Virus record (IMG/VR): IMGVR_UViG_3300049043_000112
Span: 172,017 to 236,016 of that record
DNA: 64,000 nt
Strand: one strand, 5' to 3'
DNA from: a virus
Positions 1-10,100 of this stretch are shown here, piece by piece (the stretch's first letter is position 1; each line of letters starts with the position of its first letter). The notes under the pieces were generated by a model. That model did no database searches, was not told the origin of the DNA, and saw only the letters and a list, made by a program, of their open reading frames with translations. Both the position numbers and the translations under genes were made by a program.

Positions 1-1145
1 CTGCCTGCAGCATAACCACCAAAGAAATTATGACTTCCTGTAGTATTAAAACGTCCTGCATAAAAACCAAAGAAATTATTACAACTTCCCGTGGTATTTT
101 CTTGTCCAGCACGACCACCAATAAAGTTATTAAAACCTCCTGTAGTATTACAACATCCAGCATTAACACCAAAGAAATTATTATAGCAACCAGTAGTGTT
201 AAACCTTCCTGCACTAAGACCAAAGAAGTTATTAAAAAATCCAGTAGTATTACACCATCCAGCACCACATCCAAAGAAATTATTATGACATCCAAAAGTA
301 TTAGAATATCCAGCACATTGCCCTATGAAGTTGTTGTTGGAACCGGTGGTGTTATAATATCCCGTAAGTTCTCCAAAAAAGTTATTGTCTGTACCAATAG
401 TATTAAAATATCCAGCACATTTTCCTATAAAGTTGTTATCGTTTCCTGTGGTGTTGCAACGACCTGCATTAAATCCTAAGAAGTTGTTAAAAGACCCTGT
501 AGTATTTTCACGTCCTGCAGTATTTCCTAAAAAGTTATTATGACATCCTCCAGTATTGCACTGTCCAGCATTTAAACCAATAAAATTATTTCTAGAACCA
601 GAAACATTATTTTGTCCAGCATAAGCACCAATAAAGTTATTAAATATTCCTATTGTATTGCAACGTCCAGCATAAGCACCAATAAAGTTATTAAAACAAC
701 CAGTTGTAACATTTGCACCGGTGAAACTATTACCAATGCTGATATTCGTGTCATTAAACCCAATGGTTCCACCGACTTGTAACTTAACCAGTGGATTTGT
801 GGTTCCTATACCGACAGAACCAGAAACATAAGCACCACCAACAACCTGTAAGTCTTGATTGGCAGTATTAGTACTTGAACCCGTACCAATCAATACAGGT
901 CCATTCACGAATGTACCTACACCAGTAACTTGTAGGTCTGCAAAAGTATTAGGACCAACTGATATAACACTCTCTATGGTCGCTGCAGTAACGGCATCAA
1001 GAGAAGCAATGTTTTGAAGTTCTCTGGCACCTGAAACAACTTGTGTCGAACCAACACTTAACGCAGAGATTGTGGTAACACCTGATAAAGAAATACCAGT
1101 TGCTATACCAAGACTTGTAATCTGAGTGAGACCTTCAAGTGCCAT
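1..1145 (-). CDS. tail fibre with 17-residue repeats, S74-fibre paralogue (3' end outside window)
   Basis: The frame is open from an ATG at 1145 to the left edge with no stop, so the C-terminus is missing. The N-terminus (MALEGLTQITSLGIATG) is followed by a region nearly the same as in the next gene upstream (LQNIASLDAVTAATIES, GPNTFADLQVTGVGTF), then a head-type segment (VGIGTTNPLVKLQVGG) and at least 13 copies of a 17-residue repeat of the form NNFIGxxAGxxNTTGxx. Repeats of this kind form elongated trimeric fibre shafts, resembling YadA head repeats, and the paralogue ends in an S74 chaperone domain, so this gene probably does too beyond the window. Likely role: host-recognition fibre. A TATAAATA late promoter lies just upstream. 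It follows the paralogue with a 33-base gap, which suggests tandem duplication. Confidence 0.85.
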   Translation of the reverse strand, partial: MALEGLTQITSLGIATGISLSGVTTISALSVGSTQVVSGARELQNIASLDAVTAATIESVISVGPNTFADLQVTGVGTFVNGPVLIGTGSSTNTANQDLQVVGGAYVSGSVGIGTTNPLVKLQVGGTIGFNDTNISIGNSFTGANVTTGCFNNFIGAYAGRCNTIGIFNNFIGAYAGQNNVSGSRNNFIGLNAGQCNTGGCHNNFLGNTAGRENTTGSFNNFLGFNAGRCNTTGNDNNFIGKCAGYFNTIGTDNNFFGELTGYYNTTGSNNNFIGQCAGYSNTFGCHNNFFGCGAGWCNTTGFFNNFFGLSAGRFNTTGCYNNFFGVNAGCCNTTGGFNNFIGGRAGQENTTGSCNNFFGFYAGRFNTTGSHNFFGGYAAG

Positions 1146-1159
1146 TTTTGTTTTTTAAG

Positions 1160-1167
1160 TATTTATA
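1160..1167 (-). promoter_or_regulatory. T4-type late promoter TATAAATA
   Basis: Exact TATAAATA on the minus strand, 15 bases before the ATG of the partial fibre gene. It lies in the short gap after the stop codon of the preceding fibre gene, so the second fibre can be transcribed on its own late in infection. Confidence 0.65.
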
Positions 1168-1178
1168 GACGTGTTCTT

Positions 1179-4100
1179 TCAGTTTATTTTATTTTCTAAA
1201 GCTTCAATTCTGCTTCTTAAGTCTTGGTTTTCTTGTTTGACTTCTGTGAGTTCAGTGTCGAGTTCTTTGATTGCATTAATCAAGTACCAAGTTAGATTAG
1301 AAGTATCAACACTATAAACACCAGTGCTTTCTTGCTTAACAATTTCTGGTAATACTTCTAGTGCCTCTTGAGCGATTAGACCAATTTGTACTCCTTCTTT
1401 GTTGATTGCAGTGTGCTCTGGAAGTTCAGTAATTTCTTCTGGTTTTCTATATTCGAAATTACGAACTCGGAATGCATTAATGATTTCTAAACCAACAGTG
1501 TTATCTACAATGTTCTTTTTAATTCTTTCATCTGATGTAGTAGACCAAGTGGAACTATTATTACCTTGATAAATTCCACCACCACCAGCATTGATAAAAC
1601 CGGTTTGTGATCCCTTGCCCACTATCCAAGCGCCATTATGAGCAGCGATAACCATTTCACAATTCACACCTGTACCCGAAGCACAAGATGCATAACCTAT
1701 AAAAGTATTACCCTGTCCTGTTGAGGCAACCTGACCTGCTTGAAATCCTAAGAAAGTATTTTGAGCTCCAGTGGTAAGGTTTTGACCCGCTTGAGCACCT
1801 AAAAAGACATTATTACTTCCAGCGGTAAGGGAATATCCAGCATTACATCCTAAAGCTGTATTGCAAGTTCCAACTGTATTGTAACGTCCCGCATTACATC
1901 CTAAAAAGACATTATGAGATCCACATGTGTTTGTAACTCCTGCTTCTCTACCAATAAAAACGTTATGAGTTCCAACAGTATTGCTAAATCCTGCAGCATA
2001 ACCAATAAAGACATTGCAAGTACCTGTAGTATTTCTTTCTCCAGCAGAAGTTCCAAAAAATATATTATAAGATCCAGTGGTATTACAACGTCCAGCATTC
2101 TGTCCCATAAAGGCGTTGTTAGATCCTGTGGTGTTGTTAAGTCCAGCAAGAAAACCGAAGAAAGTGTTGTGGTTTCCTGTGGTATTTGCACATCCTGCAC
2201 GACATCCAAAGAAGTTATTGCTGTTTCCAGTGGTGTTGCAAAGCCCTGCAAGATATCCAAAGAAATTGTTGTAACATCCAGTGGTATTATAACGTCCTGC
2301 CTGAGAACCCATAAAGACATTATAGGAACCATAACTATTGCATTGACCTGCTCTTCTTCCTATAAAAGTATTATGACTTCCAGTGGAATTAAAGCATCCT
2401 GCATAGAAACCAAAGAAGTTGTTGTTGCCTCCTGTAGTGTTAGATTGTCCTGCACTCTGTCCAATAAAGTTATTATTTGCACCAAAAGTATTAGCGTATC
2501 CAGCACATTGCCCTATGAAGTTGTTGTTGTTTCCTGTGGTGTTTGAGTATCCAGTATAACGACCGAAGAAATTATTATTAGACCCTGTGGTATTTAATTG
2601 TCCTGCACGTACTCCAAAGAAGTTATTGCAACCTCCTGTGGTCGTGAAATATCCAGCATATTTTCCAAAGTAATTATTATAAGCACCAGTGGTGTTAGCA
2701 AGACCAGCAGCTCTACCTAAGAAGTTATTATATGCACCAAAGGTATTGCATCTACCTGCACTACTTCCAATAAAGTTATTAAATGAACCAGTCGTATTAC
2801 ACCATCCTGTAAGAGGACCAATGAAATTATTATTATCACCAAAAGTATTAGCAAATCCAGAACATTGCCCTATGAAGGTGTTGTTGGACCCTGTGGTGTT
2901 TGAGTATCCAGTATTAAATCCAAAGAAGTTATTATTACTACCAAAAGTATTAGCGTATCCAGCAAAAACACCAATAAAATTATTACTATTTCCAGTAGTA
3001 TTGAGCCAACCTGTACCACGACCAAAGAAGGTATTATAAGAACCAGTGGTGTTACAGTATCCGGCAAAACATCCAAAAAAGTTATTAGCAATTCCAGTCA
3101 GATTATAACGACCTGCAGCATAACCTATAAATTGATTATATCTACCAAAACTATTTGTTGTTCCTGTTAAAGCTCCGATAAAAGTATTAAAACCTCCTGT
3201 AGTATTAGAACGTCCAGCAGCCCATCCTAAGAAAGTATTATAGTTTCCAAAAGTATTATTACATCCTGCCCTATCACCAATAAAAATATTTCCATTTCCA
3301 GTTGTATTTTTATACCCACCTAAACAACCAGCAAAGAAATTACACCCACCAAAAGTATTAAACTGACCGGCAGCGTATCCAATAAAAGTATTATGATTTC
3401 CAGTGGTGTTGCAATATCCACTAGTGTACCCAAAGAAGTTGTTATGACATCCTGTAGTATTATTAATTCCAGCAAGAGGACCAAAGAAGTTATTGCAATT
3501 TCCAGTAGTATTACATCTACCTGCGGAAGAACCAAAGAAATTATTGGAAGTCCCTGTAGTGTTACAATACCCAGCAAGAGGACCAAAGAAGTTATTGTTT
3601 CCACCAAAAGTATTAGAAAATCCAGCACATTGCCCTATAAAAATATTATCGCTTCCTGTTGTGTTTGAATATCCAGCATTAACACCAAAAAAGTTGTTAG
3701 TATATCCAGTAGTATTGCTATAACCTGCTTGATATCCAAAGAAGTTATTATTACTTCCCGATGTATTTGCAATTCCAGAAAAACGACCTAAGAAGTTATT
3801 ATAAGCACCAAAAGTATTAGAATATCCAGCACATTGCCCTATGAAGTTGTTGTTGTTTCCTGTGGTGTTACTTGCACCTGCTTGATATCCACCGAAGAAA
3901 TTAAAACTTCCAGTAGTATTACATACACCTGCAACACGACCAAAGAAGTTGTTATGACATCCAAAAGTATTAGCAAATCCAGCAGAAGAACCAATAAAAT
4001 TATTACAACCTCCAGTGGTGTTATTACATCCTGAACGTTCACCAATAAAAATATTGCAACAACCAAAAGTATTACAAAATCCAGAACATCTTCCTATAAA

Positions 4101-6862
4101 GACATTATCGTTTCCTGTAGTATTACTTCTACCAGAACTTATACCAAAGAAGTTATTATTTGACCCTGTAGTATTATAACGTCCTGCAGCAAGACCAAAG
4201 AAGTTATTATAATTTCCAGTGGTATTACAACGACCTGCAAAACGACCAATGAAGTTATTATAACCACCAAAAGTATTAGCAAATCCCGCACAGGTACCTA
4301 TAAATGTGTTGTAGTTTCCTGTAGTATTACAACGTCCTGCCTGGTTTCCAAAGAAATTATTGTTACAACCAGTTGTATTTTCTCTTCCAGCATTAACTCC
4401 TAAGAAATTATTAGAACTACCAGTAGTAGTTTTATAACCACCATAACGTCCAAAGAAGTTATTATAACACCCAGTGGTGCTAAAATACCCAGCAAATTGC
4501 CCTAAGAAATTATTACAAGAACCAAAAGTATTGCAATAACCAGCCCAGAACCAATAAAATTATTATTACTTCCTGTGGTATTATAACGTCCTGCACCAGA
4601 ACCAAAGAAGTTATTGTATCCTCCAAAAGTATTGCATAGTCCTGCAGATACTCCTATAAAGTTATTACGAACGCCTGTTGTATTGCAGAAACCAGCACGT
4701 AATCCTAAGAAATTATTATATTGTCCAAAAGTATTAGAAAATCCAGCACATTGCCCTATGAAGTTGTTGTTGTTTCCTGTGGTGTTGTTTCTACCAGCAG
4801 AAGAACCAAAGAAGTTATTGTTGCTTCCAGTGGTATTACAAAGTCCAGAATTAAGACCAAAGAAATTATTATATGAACCTGTAGTATTATACCTACCTGC
4901 ACTACGACCCATCAAATTATTAAAACATCCTGTAGTATTACGATATCCAGCAGAGCATCCTATAAAATTGTTACTACTACCAAAAGTGTTGATACATCCA
5001 GCACATTGCCCTATAAAAGTGTTGTAGTTTCCTGTGGTGTTGCAGAAACCTGCAAAGTATCCAAAGAAATTATTAGATTGTCCAAAAGTATTAAAATACC
5101 CAGCACATTGCCCTATGAAGGTGTTGTTGGACCCTGTGGTGTTTGAGTAACCACCAGCAAATCCAATAAAGTTATTATAATTACCAAAAGTATTTCTGTA
5201 TCCTGCAGATACACCTATAAAGTTATTAGCATTTCCAGTTGTATTTAATTGCCCTGCAAACGCTCCAAAGAAGTTGTTGTATTTTCCTGTCGTATTAGAA
5301 TATCCAGCACATTGCCCTATAAAAATATTATTGGTTCCTGTAGTATTTTGATTTCCTGCAGCACTTCCGATGAAATTATTATTACAACCAATAGTATTAA
5401 AACGTCCAGCACCTCTTCCTATAAAGTTGTTATTAGACCCTGTGGTGTTGTTTCTACCTGCATAGAAACCAAAGAAGTTATTATAGCAACCAGTAGTATT
5501 AGAACATCCAGCAAATATACCAAAGAAGTTGTTATAAGTACCAAAGGTATTAGAAAATCCAGCACATTGCCCTATGAAGGTGTTGTGGTTTCCTGTGGTG
5601 TTGCAAAATCCAGCACGTGATCCAAAGAAATTATTGCAACTTCCATAAACATTAGAAAAACCTGCATAACGACCTATAAAATTATTATCATTTCCAGTAG
5701 TATTTTGACATCCAGCACCACGCCCAAAGAAATTATTACCAAATCCAGTGGTATTAAGAACTCCTGTAGCAACACCAAAGAAGTTATTAAAACAACCTGT
5801 AGTATTACATAATCCTGAACTTTGTCCAAAAAAGTTATTATAAGAACCAAAAGTATTATTTGCTCCAGCATTGGAACCTATAAAGGTGTTGTGGTTTCCT
5901 GTGGTGTTACAACGACCTGCATTAAACCCGAAGAAGTTATTATTTCCACCAAAAGTATTAGAATATCCAGCACATCTTCCTATGAAGTTGTTGTTGTTTC
6001 CTGTGGTATTAAATCTTCCACTGTAAGCACCAAAGAAGTTATTATAAGAACCACTAATATTACATAAACCAGCAGTTGTACTTAAAAAGATATTTCCATT
6101 TCCAATGGAATTATTTTTCCCTGCGTTTAAACCTATAAAAATATTTCTAATTCCAATTGTATTATAATATCCAGCACAGGTTCCTATGAAGGTGTTATCA
6201 GTTCCTGTGGTGTTACAAAATCCTGCACTAAATCCAAAGAAGTTATTAAAACAACCAGAAGTATTAAAAGCACCAGCACTATTTCCTACAAAGAAATTAC
6301 TACATCCAAATGTATTACAAACTCCAGCGGTACGACCAATAAAAGTATTATTAGACCCAGTAGTATTTGCTTGTCCAGCACCACTTCCTATAAAGACATT
6401 ACGGGTTCCAGTGGTATTACATTGTCCAGCATTTTGTCCAATAAAAGTATTATAAACTCCAATTGTATTAGAATATCCAGCACATTGTCCTATAAAAATA
6501 TTATGATTACCAGTCGTTGTGGAACTACCAGCACCAACACCAGCAAAGAAGTTATTTTGCCCACCACTTAAACTACTTCCAGTTGTGGTATCACCAATTC
6601 TTATATTCGCTGTAGAACCAAAAGATACCTGAGTAAACGTAGAAACACCAGTGATATTCAGGTCTGCAAACGTGTTAGGACCAGTTGATATAGCACTTTC
6701 AATTGTTGCCGCTGTTGTAGCGTCTAGCGACGTAATGTTTTGAAGTTGTCTTGCAGAACTGATAACTTGTGTTGAACCAATGGATAAGGTTCTTACGCTT
6801 GTAATACCAACACTAAAATTATCGTCTTGTACGTTATCTCCGCTAATTCTAGTTAGTGGCAT
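1179..6862 (-). CDS. giant tail fibre, about 95 repeats of 17 residues with C-terminal S74 chaperone; one frameshift
   Basis: Reads MPLTRISGDNVQDDNFSVG from 6862, then roughly 95 copies of FIGxxAGxxNTTGxxN (variants NTFG, FFG), ending in an S74 intramolecular chaperone (SDERIKKNIVDNTVGLEIIN..., GLIAQEALEVLPEIV) and a coiled-coil tail (KELDTELTEVKQENQDLRSR). S74 domains trimerise the fibre and then cleave themselves off. The ORF is interrupted near 4543: the upstream frame runs into a non-repeat tail and stops at 4502, while the repeat continues in the other frame to 1179 without a stop. One missing base (GGTTCTGGGCTGG where GGTTCTGGTGCTGG is expected) restores about 1894 residues. Either the gene is truly broken or this is a sequencing error; the intact S74 domain favours error. 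Confidence 0.85.
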
Positions 6863-6863
6863 A

Positions 6864-7190
6864 TCAGGTCATCTCCAGAATTGATAAACTTGCGTCTAAA
6901 CTTGAATTTGTATCACTAATTGCAGTAATGCTATCATTCGCTTCCATAATAATTTTGTTCCCCTGCATTACTTCTAATGAGGAACCTTGTGGAATTGGAA
7001 CATTCTTAACTAAACTTACACTATCAGAACTCGTTCTTGAAATTCCAACCGTGACATTAATACTTCCACCAGAAATATTTGCTAATGTCAGACCAATCAC
7101 TGTGGTCATAGTAGCAGATGGAACTGTATAAATTCCAACGGTCGTAACACCGATGTTTGTTTTTGTGCGTAGCTTGAAAACGTTCGCCAT
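6864..7190 (-). CDS. small virion structural protein, fibre-associated
   Basis: A 108-residue protein (MANVFKLRTKTNIGVTTVG...) rich in Thr, Val and Ile with predicted beta character. It is a paralogue of the 113-residue gene at 15029-15370: both have the order MAxxxxVFKxxTKxxxTTxxVGIYTxP near the start and a similar C-terminus ending in a short SILE motif. The stop is one base from the start of the giant fibre, and the large fibre gene lies just upstream, so it belongs to the tail-fibre operon. Probably a decoration or connector protein of the tail; exact role unknown. Confidence 0.7.
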   Translation of the reverse strand: MANVFKLRTKTNIGVTTVGIYTVPSATMTTVIGLTLANISGGSINVTVGISRTSSDSVSLVKNVPIPQGSSLEVMQGNKIIMEANDSITAISDTNSSLDASLSILEMT

Positions 7191-7197
7191 TTATAGT

Positions 7198-10100
7198 TTA
7201 TCCAAATGCTATTGAGAGACGTAGTGCTTCATCAAGAATATTAACTCCACCCACTTTAAGCGCGGTTGAACTATTTATATCACCCACCACATCCAGTTTA
7301 TAATTTGGTACTGAGGTTCCTATACCGACGCTGCGAGTTTGAGTATCAAATACAAACGGGTCAGTGGATGTTGAAATACCGATAATGGAGGTTGTAGCAC
7401 TTCCAACAAACGCAATACTCTGATAACGTGGATTGGTGACTGTGGAGATACTTAAGGCACCAGCGGCAGCAGAGAGTTGTGTGAAATCAACAACAACTGT
7501 GCTTCCGTATCCAGCGATTGTAATTCCACTTCCAACAATATTAATGTCAGTGAACCCAACACCAATTCTGCGGTTGATAACACCAGATTGTGGATTAACA
7601 CTTGTGGAACCAATACCAATTCCAGAAGTGAATAACTGACCACTTTGATACAATGCACCACTGAAGTTAATGTTTCCACCAACGTCTAAGGTGTATCCAG
7701 GAGCAGTGGAATTAATACCAACTCTTGGTCCGTTGGTTGTGGTAAGAATTGTTCCACCAACACCAACGTTTAGAAGTCCCGTTGTTGTAGCAGCACTGAC
7801 ACTGAGATTGGTTGCGTTCAGTGCTGCAATTGTTCCAACACCAGTGTAGTTAAGATAAGTTCCAGAAATATATGGAAGTGATGCAGTTCCACTGACTGTT
7901 AGATTATTCAGTGTTCCAACAGAAGTCAGTGAAGAGTTTGTTACACCAGTCCCAAGTGATGTTGAAGATAAGACATCTATACCATTAATCTTATAAGTCT
8001 TACCTGTCGGAATATTTAAATTTTCACTAGATTTTAGTGAATTATTAACATAATCATAAGTGAAAGTCTTACGAATATTCGTAGAACCAATTCCAATTCC
8101 AGCACCATCAAGAAGAACATTGCTTGCAACACTTGTAGCAATACCAACAATAAAGTCCCCAAGAGCAATGGCAGTTGAATTAACTACAACCTGACTACCA
8201 TCAACATAAAGGTCACCCTTAATTCGAACTGCTCCACTATTGTCTCCAATGGCAGCAGGGTCGATAACAATACTTGAAGGTCCAGTGATTGTATCAGTGG
8301 TAATATTAATTCCAGTACCAATTGCACCCGTTGAAAGGCGAGTTGCAGTTACAATTCCCGTTAAGTTTAGATTTGTAATTGAAGCTGCAGTGCTATTGAA
8401 GTTGGTGATTGTACCAACTCCAGTGTAGTTCAGATTAGTACCACTGATTGTTGTAACGACACCAGTTACAAGATTGCCTCTATTTGCGTTAAGAGTAGAA
8501 GCATCTATGTTCGTATAATTTGCAGTTGTACCAGTGATTGAAGTTACAACACCAGAAGTAATATAAGCATTATCAAAGTCTGCAAATGTATAAGTAAGAT
8601 TTGTACCGCTTAAAGTATCAACCGTACCAATACCAGTGTAATTTAAGAAAATACCTGTTGCACTGGTTATAATACCAGTAACGATATTTGCACGATTAAA
8701 GTTACCAGTTGCATATGTTAAATTAGTTCCACTGAGAGTTGTAATTGAACCAGTAGTGCTATTCAGTGTTGCAATTGTACCAACACCAGTATAGTTAAGG
8801 TTTGTACCAGTTAAGTTGGTTGCGACACCAGTAACAATGTTTGCAGTTCCAAAGTTTCCAGTACCATACGTTAAGTTAGTACCACTAAGAGTTGCAATTG
8901 TACCGATACCAGTGTAATTCAGTGTTGTACCAGTGATTGAAGTTACAACACCAGTGACTACATTTGCGGTCCCAAAATTACCAGTGGTATAGGTTGCACT
9001 TGTACCACTAATCGTTGAGATACTTCCAGTGGTACTATTAAGTGTTGTAATCGTACCAACACCAGTGTAGTTAAGATTTGTACCACTAATGGTCGTAACT
9101 ACACCAGCAACAACGTTTGCTGTACCAAAATTACCAGTGGTGTATGTGGCATTAGTACCAGAAATCGTGGTAACAACACCAGTTACAATATTGCCAGTTG
9201 TAAGATTGCCAGTACCATAAGTCAGATTAGTACCACTAAGTGTCGTAACAACACCTGTTACAATATTACCAGTTCCTAAGTTACCTGTGGTATAAGTTAA
9301 GTTGGTTCCACTGAGAGTTGTAATTGAACCCGTAGTACTGTTAAGCGTTGTAATTGTACCAACACCAGTATAATTTAAATTACTACCTGAAATCGTGGTA
9401 ACAACGCCAGTAACGATATTACCAGTTGTAATGTTTGCAGTTCCAAGATTACCTGTGGTATAAGTAAGATTAGTACCACTAATTGTTGTGACGACACCAG
9501 TAACGATATTACCAGTTGTAAGATTACCAGTACCATAAGTCAGATTAGTACCACTAAGTGTCGTAACAACACCTGTAACTACATTAGCAGTGCCTAAGTT
9601 ACCTGTAGTATAGGTAAGATTAGTACCACTTAAAGTTACGATACTACCTGTAGTGCTATTCAGTGTTGCAATCGTACCAATACCACTATAAGTTAAGTTA
9701 GTACCACTAAGTGTCGTAACTACACCAGTAACAATATTACCAGTAGTAATATTTGCAGTTCCTAAGTTACCAGTCGTATAAGTTAAGTCAGTACCTGAAA
9801 TCGTGGTAACAACACCAGTAACGATATTTCCAGTTGTGAAGTTACCGTTACCATACGTTAAGTTAGTGCCACTAAGAGTAGTAACAACACCAGTTACAAT
9901 ATTTCCTGTAGCAGCATTGAGTGTTGTAAGAGTTCCTGTTGTACCAGTTAGATTGGTAATTGTACCAACACCAGTGTAATTCAGATAAGTACCACTGATA
10001 TTGGTAACAATACCAGTTACAACATTTGCATTTGTAATGTTTGCAGTTGTAATAATAGCAGTTGGTGCCGTGATAATACCAGAAGCATTGATATTTCTAA

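Noticed and set aside
1914-2546. Plus-strand ORFs across the fibre block (also 30-479, 4614-5027, 5249-5620 and others)
   Set aside because: They are antisense shadows of the repeat-coding fibre genes; the Ser/Thr/Lys-rich translations are what reverse-complemented repeats produce.
1-6862. Regularly spaced repeats that could suggest a CRISPR array or tandem DNA repeat
   Set aside because: The repeats keep a 51-base (17-codon) period in an open reading frame and encode a clear protein repeat with an S74 domain; there are no constant repeat/unique spacer units.
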